6,547 nucleotides of DNA. Origin: GCA-2683825 sp965662355. GTDB taxonomy: Bacteria > Planctomycetota > UBA1135 > GCA-002686595. Location: NCBI GenBank assembly GCA_965662355.1, contig CBFIHP010000059.1, forward strand, positions 1-6,547. Direction: 5' to 3'. Shown one piece after another: positions 1 to 5,990 of the stretch (position 1 is the stretch's first letter; every line of letters starts with the position of its first letter). The translations under genes and the position numbers were made by a program. The notes beneath the pieces are model-generated. The model made no database searches, was not told the origin of the DNA, and saw only the letters and a list, made by a program, of their open reading frames with translations.

Positions 1-121
1 CGACTCTTCCCACGTCATCCGCGACAGAATCTTCTTAAGCCGTGTAACCGCAGCTGCCGCTCGCACTACTACAGGTGTCTCTCTATACCCGTGTTGCCCC
101 TCTTGCCAGGACCCTCCACCA
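1..121. other. Upstream leader of the FG-GAP gene, no clear gene
   Basis: This short stretch holds no recognisable gene. The reading frame of the downstream gene stays open through it from base 2, but it contains no in-frame ATG, GTG or TTG and its translation does not resemble a protein domain. A TATACC box at 84-89 could be a -10 element, but there is no -35 match at normal spacing. AGGA at 108-111 is a weak Shine-Dalgarno candidate 10 nt before the ATG at 122. Confidence 0.4.
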
Positions 122-2653
122 ATGCAAACAGCGCTGTTCGCCCCCCTCGCACTTTCTCTCCTTGCCCCGTCCTCGCTCGGACAACTTGCCCACATCCAGG
201 GGCGGACTCCCTCCGCGGGAGGAGAGCGGGGAATCGAAACGAAAGCGCTCTTCGGAAGACTCCATTCTCCGCTCCCTCCCTCGATCCTGCAGTTCAGTTC
301 GAACCCGGGGGTCGCGGCCGGCGACCTGGACGAGGATGGTCGTCCGGATCTGGTCATGACCGAGCGTTTTGGATCGGTGACAGTGACGTTCGCCGTCTAC
401 GATACGTTGCTCTTGAATCGGGGCCTTGGAGTCTTCGAACGGCAGGCCGCGGCCTTTCCCGAGCCCAGCCGCGGAACGCGTGTCCGACTTCGCGATTTCA
501 GCGGAGATGGCAAGACCGATGTGCTGTTCGGGCCCGATGGCCTGAATGAGCCGAGCGAACTCAAATGGCACGTATCTCTCGGCGGCGGACACTTCCTCGA
601 CCGCACTTGCGACTTACCTGTCGGGCCATACCTCGGTGCCGATACGGCGGATCTGAACGGAGACGGGTCGGAGGACATCTTCTTCGTGGGGACCTCGGGG
701 CCGGGTCTTTTGCTGAACGATGGAAACGGCGGGTTTGCCCTCAGCGCGGTGAGTGTCTTTCCACCGTCGGCTCATTTCATATTCGCGGACGCCGAGCTAG
801 ATGGGGACATCGATCTGTTCGTTCGTGATTCGCTCAACGGAGCCGAAGAAACTCTCCTGTTGGCGAACGACGGCAGTGGAGACTTCGTGAACGCGGGCGC
901 GATGCCCACGCTTCTGGGCGAGGGTCGTTTTCTTGGCGAGGATGTCGATGGGGACGGAGACCCGGATCTCGTTTCCTTCGATGGAGTTCATTACAACGAT
1001 GGCTCTGGCTCCTTTCCGACTTCGATCGTTCTGGATTCACCGCCTTCCTTCAACCCTTTCGCCACGTCTCGCCCGATCTTCAGTGATGTGGATGGCGATG
1101 GAAATGGGGATCTCGTCTCCGCCAATCGGCTCTACATCAGCGACGGAAGCGGAGGTTTCATCGAGAGCTCCTCACGCTTGCCCGCGCGCCTCGCGGAACA
1201 TCGTTTTGGAGACGCTGCTACGATCGATTACGACGGCGATGGCGATGAAGACCTGGTGGTTGGATCCGGACGCTCTTCCTTCGCTCCGGCCGCCGTCCTC
1301 CAGGAGCGCATCGTGCTGATCAATGATGGCAGCGGCGAGTTCTTCGACAGCTCCGAGCTGACCAGCGAGGGTGACTTCGTACCCGGTGAAATTGGAGATC
1401 TGGATCTCGACGGCTTTCCCGACGGAGTCTCCTCTTACTCGTACAAACGGGGGGATGGAACGGGGCGCTATGGGGATTCCATTTCCTTGGGATTGCCCGA
1501 GGGGCTCACCGTCAATGCGACCGAACTCTGCGATCTGGATGGCGAGCGCGGTTCGGAAGTGGTCGTGGGTCTGTCCGGCATCGCACCGCCGTTCTCGTCC
1601 GGCGTCCACATCCTCAGGGCGCAAGCACCCTACCCTTCCGTGAGTTTCGAACTCGAGCGAACGGATCTCAGCGGTGTTTTCTCGAGCCTCGCCGTGGGCG
1701 ATTTGGACGGTGATGGAGATGCGGATGTCGTCGCCGCTTCCGAGAACGAACCGTCGCAAGACAATCTCTTCTTGGAGAACAACGGTTCGGGCCAGCTCTC
1801 GCGTACACAGAGCTTCAAGCTCTCACCGTTACCTTCGAAACGCCTGAGGCAAGTCCAGTTGGTAGACCTTGATGGCGATCTCGATCTCGACCTCGTCGTC
1901 AACGAATCCGACTTCACACTCGCCACGTTCCGCAATGATGGTCGCGGAGGCTTCGAGCGCTTTGCCGCCTCCGGAGTCCCCGTCCTGGGTGGGGGCGAGA
2001 TCCTCGCGGATGACGTGGATGCTGACGGGGACGTGGATTGGCTGTTTCGGGGCGCGTTCGAGTTGCGGCTCTTTCTCCGTGGACCGCGCAACCGTTTCAT
2101 CGAAGACTCGACTCGCGTGGCAGGCATGCCCGTTGATGGCATTCAGCTCGTCGATATCGACCTGGATGGCGATCTGGACCTCGCGGGCCTCCTCGTCTTC
2201 TTGAACGATGGCTCCGCACACTTCTCCCAGTTGGTCGTCAACCCTCCGCTGTCCATACCGAGTGCACGCTATCGCGACCTCGATGGCGATGGAGATTACG
2301 ACCTCGCCTCACCCGAGATCCGCCAGAACCTGACCCGCCATCTCTCTTGGCGCAACTTGCCTCGCATCGGCGAGCCGCTCATTCTCGACCTTTCTGGCCC
2401 TCCCGGTTCGGCGTGGATTCTCGAGCACGCACGCGGCCTGCTTCCTATTCGTGGAACGGGAGTTCCCGCACTCGACCCCGCGACCAAGGTAGTCGTTGCG
2501 AGCGGCGTTCTCGACTTGCAAGGACGAGCGTCCATCCACCTTGCGGTTCCCCCGAATCCAAGTCTGGTAGGCACGACGAGCTACTTCCTGGCCGAATTCG
2601 CACCTACGCGAACGGTGACGAACGTCGAGAAGGCCGTCTGGAGCGACATCTAG
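122..2653 (+). CDS. Secreted FG-GAP/VCBS repeat protein (14 Ca-binding-type repeats)
   Basis: Large exported repeat protein of 843 residues, probably extracellular or on the cell surface; ligand or partner unknown. Residues 1-20 form a hydrophobic signal peptide ending near SSLG/QL, which fixes the ATG at 122, although its n-region has no Lys or Arg. Aspartate-rich loops of the DxDxDG type follow at about residues 67, 124, 176, 222, 273, 321, 368, 425, 470, 526, 581, 629, 677 and 718, roughly every 45-57 residues. Most alternate with an NDGSGxF-type motif (for example 199, 249, 292, 401, 605, 695), the usual VCBS/FG-GAP pattern that builds beta-propeller blades. The repeat at 470 is degenerate (DLDGERGSE). 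Residues about 746-843 form a separate module with Gly/Pro-rich strands (LDLSGPPGS, LAVPPNPSLVG), resembling C-terminal domains common on planctomycete exported proteins. Such proteins often act in adhesion or surface binding; that role is inferred. It appears monocistronic, with hairpins downstream. Confidence 0.93.
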   Translation: MQTALFAPLALSLLAPSSLGQLAHIQGRTPSAGGERGIETKALFGRLHSPLPPSILQFSSNPGVAAGDLDEDGRPDLVMTERFGSVTVTFAVYDTLLLNRGLGVFERQAAAFPEPSRGTRVRLRDFSGDGKTDVLFGPDGLNEPSELKWHVSLGGGHFLDRTCDLPVGPYLGADTADLNGDGSEDIFFVGTSGPGLLLNDGNGGFALSAVSVFPPSAHFIFADAELDGDIDLFVRDSLNGAEETLLLANDGSGDFVNAGAMPTLLGEGRFLGEDVDGDGDPDLVSFDGVHYNDGSGSFPTSIVLDSPPSFNPFATSRPIFSDVDGDGNGDLVSANRLYISDGSGGFIESSSRLPARLAEHRFGDAATIDYDGDGDEDLVVGSGRSSFAPAAVLQERIVLINDGSGEFFDSSELTSEGDFVPGEIGDLDLDGFPDGVSSYSYKRGDGTGRYGDSISLGLPEGLTVNATELCDLDGERGSEVVVGLSGIAPPFSSGVHILRAQAPYPSVSFELERTDLSGVFSSLAVGDLDGDGDADVVAASENEPSQDNLFLENNGSGQLSRTQSFKLSPLPSKRLRQVQLVDLDGDLDLDLVVNESDFTLATFRNDGRGGFERFAASGVPVLGGGEILADDVDADGDVDWLFRGAFELRLFLRGPRNRFIEDSTRVAGMPVDGIQLVDIDLDGDLDLAGLLVFLNDGSAHFSQLVVNPPLSIPSARYRDLDGDGDYDLASPEIRQNLTRHLSWRNLPRIGEPLILDLSGPPGSAWILEHARGLLPIRGTGVPALDPATKVVVASGVLDLQGRASIHLAVPPNPSLVGTTSYFLAEFAPTRTVTNVEKAVWSDI

Positions 2654-2673
2654 TCGGCCTTCAGCGGGGAAGG

Positions 2674-2691
2674 GTGTTCACAATCGAACAC
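2674..2691. repeat. Small hairpin 20 nt after the FG-GAP stop codon
   Basis: GTGTTC at 2674-2679 pairs exactly with GAACAC at 2686-2691 across a 6-nt loop. The stem is short, only half GC, and no T-run follows, so it is at best a weak terminator or mRNA-end structure. Confidence 0.35.
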
Positions 2692-2738
2692 GAGGCGACA
2701 CCGCGAACGCTCGGGATCCTCCATCCTGGATACGGAAG

Positions 2739-2766
2739 CCGTTCGCGAGAGCGCTTTCGCTAGCGG
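2739..2766. terminator. Strong 28-nt near-perfect palindrome, candidate terminator or IS-end structure
   Basis: The two halves pair over 28 nt with one mismatch (C2744/T2761) and two G-T wobbles. The core is GCGAGAGCGCTTTCGC (2745-2760) and CCG/CGG close the outside. It lies 85 nt after the stop of the FG-GAP gene and touches the outer edge of the left inverted repeat of the insertion sequence. There is no T-tract, so intrinsic termination is uncertain. It may instead be a structured target that attracted the element, or a stem that stops read-through. The palindrome has almost no loop, so it could also extrude as a cruciform. Confidence 0.4.
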
Positions 2767-2813
2767 TGCTGTGTGCCAAGACATCCTGGAGTTTTGCGCG
2801 CGAGTTCTCGCCA
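2762..2813 (+). repeat. Left inverted repeat of the insertion sequence
   Basis: This 52-nt sequence matches the reverse complement of 4351-4402 at 41 positions by eye. The innermost 16 nt (GCGCGAGTTCTCGCCA, 2798-2813) are identical in both. That core contains the small dyad GCGAG-TT-CTCGC, a plausible transposase-binding site. The outer part is more diverged. Confidence 0.75.
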
Positions 2814-2873
2814 CCGGGAATTGTGGAAGGGCCGAGTCGAGGAACGTCCGCTCCATCCAACAGCCTTGCCACC

Positions 2874-2902
2874 TAGTTCGACCGTCGTAGTTCGGTACGT
2901 CG
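2874..2902. repeat. Short imperfect tandem repeat, two units of 14-15 nt
   Basis: TAGTTCG occurs at 2874 and 2888, each followed by a diverged copy of ACCGTCG. It lies in the untranslated tail of the insertion sequence between its left repeat and the transposase stop codon. No function is evident; it could be chance. Nothing else is recognisable in the rest of 2814-2979. Confidence 0.25.
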
Positions 2903-2979
2903 GATCTCCATCATTGCTGCGGGTTTGAGTCTTGATCAATCTCACTGATGGCCAGCGCACCTCGTGATCCTTCGCTGCA

Positions 2980-4245
2980 CTATTCGCATTTGGCGCAGGT
3001 GACAGCGCGATTCACCTCCATCCGGGCCTGGCGAGCGGCTTTCCTGGCGACCTCGAGCTCATCCGGAATATGATTTCCCGTGCCGAAGTACATCTCGTCG
3101 GGAGTCTGGCCACGGAACGCCGAGTGCGGCAGACGCGAGTTGTGCTCGCTGACGTAGAACGTGACCAACTTCTCTACAGCGCCGACGGTGTCCAGTGTGT
3201 TCAAGAACAACCACTGGTGCTTGAGAGAACGCCACCAAGACTCAATGAGCGAGTTGGAGAACGAGATCTCGGTCATGGCGAGAAGTCGCTTCAGAACTCC
3301 CGTCTTGACCAGCTCGTCGACGGCGCCATTGAAGTTCTCGACTCCGCCGTCCGCAAGAACAGTGGGGCGCTCGTTGACCAAGTCTTTCGAAGCCTCCAGT
3401 AGGATCTCGGCTGTTGCGCTCGGGTCGAACGTCGCGGATAACTTCCAAGCGAGGATACGGCGCGAGAAATTGTCGATGATCCCATGGAGATACGCTCGGC
3501 TCCCATCAAGAAGGCGGATCACACTGGTATCGATATGCCAAACTGCGTTGGGAGCCGTCGCCCGAATGCCGACCTTCGGCTTGGCTGGGTGCTTACGCCT
3601 CCGAGGCCGACGCCACTTGTGTCGTCGAACGAGGCGGTGCCATGTCGTGCCGGAGGCGAAGACCTTGGCGAGCCGCTGAGCAAACAGTGCCAACCTTCCT
3701 GTTGGCACGTGACGGTATTCTTCGGACGTAACCATTTGCTCGATCGTTTCCACCTCGGCGAAGGTCAGTTGCTGGGGCGACGAGCGAGGGCAGGAGGAGG
3801 TGTCCTCTAGACCACACTCATCCTCGCGACTCCACGAGTGGAACCGCGACTGCGATAACCGTAGTACGCGCAGCACGACTCGCAGCGGAAGAACACTGCG
3901 AGATCGGTCGACTGCCCGGAGCAACATCCGCTTGCGAGATGCGTCCGGTATTCTGGCTTTATCCAGCGAGAAGCCCGACACCCTCAAGAGGATGACGACC
4001 AAGCGGAGCAGGGCACTGAGCATGTCGATACGCGCTTGAAGATGGAGGACCTGCTCCTGCAAGGCGACGGCGTCCATGTTGATGACATCGACGGTGACGA
4101 CCCGGGTGGGAGCCGAGTTCAGCCAGCCGCGAGCGGTGGAGCGAGGGACGCCGTGCCGAGTTGCGTGTTCGATGTTGCCGGTCGAGCGGACGAGATCGCG
4201 TAGACGATGGTCGTATCTCCGCAGCATTCGCGTCGTGGTAGCCAT
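2980..4245 (-). CDS. DDE transposase with integrase-type (rve) catalytic domain
   Basis: Transposase of the surrounding insertion sequence, 421 residues from the ATG at 4245. A TTG further upstream (4311) would add 22 residues that look unlike a domain, so the ATG is preferred; no strong Shine-Dalgarno precedes either. Residues about 8-43 form a helix-turn-helix (end: GVPRSTARGWL), followed by a leucine-rich, possibly coiled-coil helix (about 59-88). A second DNA-binding region and a basic linker (RRPRRRKHPAKPK, near 212-224) precede the catalytic core. The triad is D239 (HIDTSVIRL), D299 (VLADGGVEN) and E335 (NSLIESWW), with 35 residues between the last two, as expected for DDE integrases. 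PHSAFRGQTPDEMYFGTG is the typical end of this core, and a CxxC pair (C417, C420) sits at the very C-terminus. It is a single frame, not the two overlapping frames of classic IS3 elements. All catalytic residues are present, so it is likely functional. Confidence 0.92.
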   Translation of the reverse strand: MATTTRMLRRYDHRLRDLVRSTGNIEHATRHGVPRSTARGWLNSAPTRVVTVDVINMDAVALQEQVLHLQARIDMLSALLRLVVILLRVSGFSLDKARIPDASRKRMLLRAVDRSRSVLPLRVVLRVLRLSQSRFHSWSREDECGLEDTSSCPRSSPQQLTFAEVETIEQMVTSEEYRHVPTGRLALFAQRLAKVFASGTTWHRLVRRHKWRRPRRRKHPAKPKVGIRATAPNAVWHIDTSVIRLLDGSRAYLHGIIDNFSRRILAWKLSATFDPSATAEILLEASKDLVNERPTVLADGGVENFNGAVDELVKTGVLKRLLAMTEISFSNSLIESWWRSLKHQWLFLNTLDTVGAVEKLVTFYVSEHNSRLPHSAFRGQTPDEMYFGTGNHIPDELEVARKAARQARMEVNRAVTCAKCE

Positions 4246-4350
4246 CGAACGAGTGTCGCTTTCGGCGCACGATGAACAAGGTCCGGCCCAGGGGGCCTCC
4301 CGTAAGGCCAAATCGGAAGGCGATTCAGGGCGAATCGGTCATGGAGGTGA

Positions 4351-4402
4351 TGGCGAGAACTCGCGCCCGGAACTGCAGAATGTCGTGGCTCGTAGCAGGG
4401 CT
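4351..4402 (-). repeat. Right inverted repeat of the insertion sequence
   Basis: Partner of the left repeat, read on the minus strand. It lies upstream of the transposase, 105 nt before its ATG, so transposase promoter signals may overlap it. The fully conserved inner 16 nt are at 4351-4366. Confidence 0.75.
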
Positions 4403-4500
4403 CCGAGAGGCCGTCCAAGCGTTGTCAGCCCAGGGATTCGTGCACCAACGCCGCGACGCAGGCTTGATTCGACCGAACGGTAGGGGCGTCCGGCCCACGC

Positions 4501-4509
4501 TGCTATGCT
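4501..4509 (+). promoter_or_regulatory. Possible extended -10 box upstream of the CxxCH/cyclase-fold gene
   Basis: TGCTATGCT has the TG-N-TATnnT form of an extended -10 element and would give a leader of about 22 nt before the ATG at 4538. No -35 match lies at 16-18 nt. A very similar box, TGCTAGGCT, lies before the sigma gene at 5629, which raises the odds that both are real. The rest of 4403-4537 shows no gene. Confidence 0.35.
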
Positions 4510-4537
4510 CGGTGCCTGAGGCTTCGATCCGTACGGC

Positions 4538-5593
4538 ATGACACGTGGCACTCCGCGTGCCCCCGAGCATCCCTTGAAGACGATCACCAGCTTGCTCCCG
4601 CTGCTCTTGCTGCCTCTGCTGTTCAGCGCGGCTGTCGCTCGGGACGATGGCGCCTCCGGCGACCGGTCCGCTGCGTTCGCGCAGGGTGTGGGGTTTCTGG
4701 AGCAGGTGTCGAAGGACTGGCGGGACGAGCATGGGTGCGTCACCTGCCACACCAACGGCTGGGCGCTCGCGGCGCAGCCGGTCATCGCTCCCGAGTCGGA
4801 GGAGGTCGCGGCAGGGCGTGAGTTCGCGCAGGGGTACTTGACGAGCTTCATCAAGGGTGAGGCGGAGCCCGGCGGGCAGTACGGAAGCGTCGAGGGGCTG
4901 GTCGCGACGACGGCCTTCCTGGCCCTGAGTGATGCGCGAACGGGGTCAGGCGTTCACGAGGCGACCCGGCTGGGGCTCGACCACGCATGGGACCTCCTTG
5001 ACGAGAGCGGGACGTGGGAGGACTGGCTCCAGTGCAACTGGCCACCCTTCGAGTCCGACGCGGAGTACGGGCCCACCCTGATGCTCGTGGCGCTCGGTGA
5101 GCTCCAGAGCGCCGCCAAGATCACGGCGACCGACCTGGCCGGCGCGCAGAGGTTGATCGACTACCTGAACGCGAACGCGCCGGTGAGCCTCCACGCCAAG
5201 CTGATGCGGCTCTGGGCTGCGCGCCACTGGTCCGAGGCGGTTCCATCCGCGAGTCGCCGCGCCTGGAGGGACGAGGTCCTCGCTGCTCGGGGAGAGGATG
5301 GGGGCTGGTCCATGGCCTCGCTGGCCGGGCCCGCCTGGAGGCGCGACGGAGGGGAGGCGCAGACCTCGACGAGCGAGTCCTATCCGACTGCCTTGTGTCT
5401 CTATGTTCTGCTGCAGACCGGAACGTCGAGGAGCGACGAGGTCCTCGACGAGGGGCTGGCCTGGCTCCGCAAGCACCAGCGCGACGCGGGGGACTGGTAC
5501 ACGCGCTCGCCCCGGCGGGACGGCAAGCACTACATCAGCCGCGCCGCCACGGCCTTTGCGCTGATGGCGCTGGCGGACGACGGGCCGAGGTAG
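4538..5593 (+). CDS. Exported squalene-hopene-cyclase-fold (prenyltransferase-repeat) protein with a CxxCH motif
   Basis: Protein of 351 residues from the ATG at 4538. A hydrophobic segment at residues 15-34 (SLLPLLLLPLLFSAAVA) ends in an AxA-type site, so it is exported. A TTG at 4574 would start a tidier signal peptide (KTITSLL...); neither start has a good Shine-Dalgarno. CVTCH at 67-71 is a c-type haem-binding signature, preceded by a conserved-looking W61. The rest is an alpha/alpha-barrel of the terpene-cyclase/prenyltransferase type: NWPPFESDAEYG (167-178), LHAKLMRLWAA (218-228), the QW-like EDGGWS (253-258), YPTALCLYVL (282-291), HQRDAGDW (313-320) and HYISRAATAFALMAL (331-345). The DxDD acid motif of true squalene-hopene cyclases is absent, so hopanoid synthesis is unlikely. 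Similar CxxCH plus cyclase-fold proteins are known from planctomycetes, with unclear function, perhaps redox or substrate binding. The gene is more GC-rich than the insertion sequences beside it. Confidence 0.85.
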   Translation: MTRGTPRAPEHPLKTITSLLPLLLLPLLFSAAVARDDGASGDRSAAFAQGVGFLEQVSKDWRDEHGCVTCHTNGWALAAQPVIAPESEEVAAGREFAQGYLTSFIKGEAEPGGQYGSVEGLVATTAFLALSDARTGSGVHEATRLGLDHAWDLLDESGTWEDWLQCNWPPFESDAEYGPTLMLVALGELQSAAKITATDLAGAQRLIDYLNANAPVSLHAKLMRLWAARHWSEAVPSASRRAWRDEVLAARGEDGGWSMASLAGPAWRRDGGEAQTSTSESYPTALCLYVLLQTGTSRSDEVLDEGLAWLRKHQRDAGDWYTRSPRRDGKHYISRAATAFALMALADDGPR

Positions 5594-5628
5594 CGAATGC
5601 GTGCCGCTCTCCACGTGACTCACGCAGA

Positions 5629-5637
5629 TGCTAGGCT
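5629..5637 (+). promoter_or_regulatory. Possible extended -10 box upstream of the sigma-70 fragment
   Basis: TGCTAGGCT closely resembles the box at 4501-4509 and ends 20 nt before the GTG at 5658, giving a leader of about 14 nt. If this is the promoter, the ATG at 5628 cannot be the start, which supports the GTG. No clear -35 was found. Confidence 0.35.
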
Positions 5638-5657
5638 GTACGCAGCGAGGGGGCGCC

Positions 5658-5990
5658 GTGGACAAGGCTAGTCAATCGAGCGAGGAGAGTTCGGCCGCCG
5701 GCGAGCTGGAGTTCGAGGCGCGGGCCGCGGTGGAGCTGTCGATGCGCGGCGATTCGGCGCGCGTCGGCCAGCTCCTCGAGTCCTATCGTCCGCGCCTCGA
5801 GCGCATGGTGACCTACCGCCTGGATCCGCGGCTGCGCGGAAGGGTCGAGGCCGACGACGTCATTCAGGATGCGTTCTCCGAGATCTACACACGCCTCTCG
5901 GAAATGGACCTATCCGGCGAAGAAGCGAGTAGGCCGTCCGGGGATCATGAAGAGAATCCGCGAGCTCATCATTCGCTTCGCGACGGATAA
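5658..5990 (+). pseudogene. 3'-truncated sigma-70 (ECF-like) factor, region 2 only
   Basis: Start of an RNA polymerase sigma factor that would direct promoter recognition. The GTG at 5658 is preferred because GAGG at 5647-5650 sits 7 nt before it; an in-frame ATG at 5628 would add ten unlikely residues. The frame gives 110 residues. Residues 16-80 match sigma region 2: a charged helix, then LLESYRPRLERMVTYRLDPR (39-58) and the diagnostic EADDVIQDAFSEIYTRL (64-80). This style (LDPRLRGRVEADDVIQ) is typical of planctomycete-type ECF factors. After about residue 82 the similarity stops. The last 28 or so residues (LSGEEASRPSGDHEEN onward) are an out-of-frame reading of transposase DNA ending in TAA at 5988-5990. 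The rest of region 2, the linker and the -35-binding region 4 are missing, so it cannot work as a normal sigma factor. It follows the cyclase-fold gene on the same strand after 64 bp. Confidence 0.78.

Larger units (their letters stand above)
2762..4402. mobile_element. Insertion sequence, about 1.64 kb, with 52-bp imperfect inverted repeats and a DDE transposase
   Basis: The element is bounded by long inverted repeats at 2762-2813 and 4351-4402 and contains one transposase gene on the minus strand. It lies between the FG-GAP gene and the cyclase-fold gene and interrupts no recognisable open frame. The limits are those of the visible inverted-repeat similarity; the true tips may lie a few bases further in. 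I found no convincing target-site duplication next to these limits, which fits an old insertion or mis-set ends. Both repeats and an uninterrupted transposase frame are present, so the copy could still be active. The family is not assigned; it belongs to the broad group with retroviral-integrase-like catalytic domains (IS3/IS481 superfamily). Confidence 0.75.

Noticed and set aside
1172..1759. 195-codon open frame on the minus strand inside the FG-GAP gene
   Set aside because: It mirrors the Asp-rich repeat codons (GAT/GAC read backwards as ATC/GTC) and has no independent features.
2746..4409. CGAGAG at 2746-2751 and 4404-4409 as a target-site duplication of the IS
   Set aside because: The left copy is 10 nt away from the inverted repeat and inside the palindrome, while the right copy is 1 nt away. 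The offset is not symmetrical and six bases can recur by chance.
4119..4854. Minus-strand open frames of 99-171 codons across the right IS end and the start of the cyclase-fold gene
   Set aside because: Their translations are low-complexity Ser/Arg/Pro sequence. They cross the IS boundary and oppose a well-supported gene.
4538..5593. Calling this gene a squalene-hopene cyclase (shc)
   Set aside because: It is about half the usual length of that enzyme, is exported, has a CxxCH motif and lacks the DxDD catalytic motif.
4946..5665. 239-codon open frame on the minus strand
   Set aside because: It lies antisense to the cyclase-fold gene, is rich in Pro, Arg and Gly as expected from GC-rich shadow frames, and shows no domain or signal.
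5929..5949. A frameshift in the G-run before the transposase motif GRPGIM
   Set aside because: On recounting, GRPG and the following IMKRIREL are in the same frame from 5869 onward, so no frameshift is needed.
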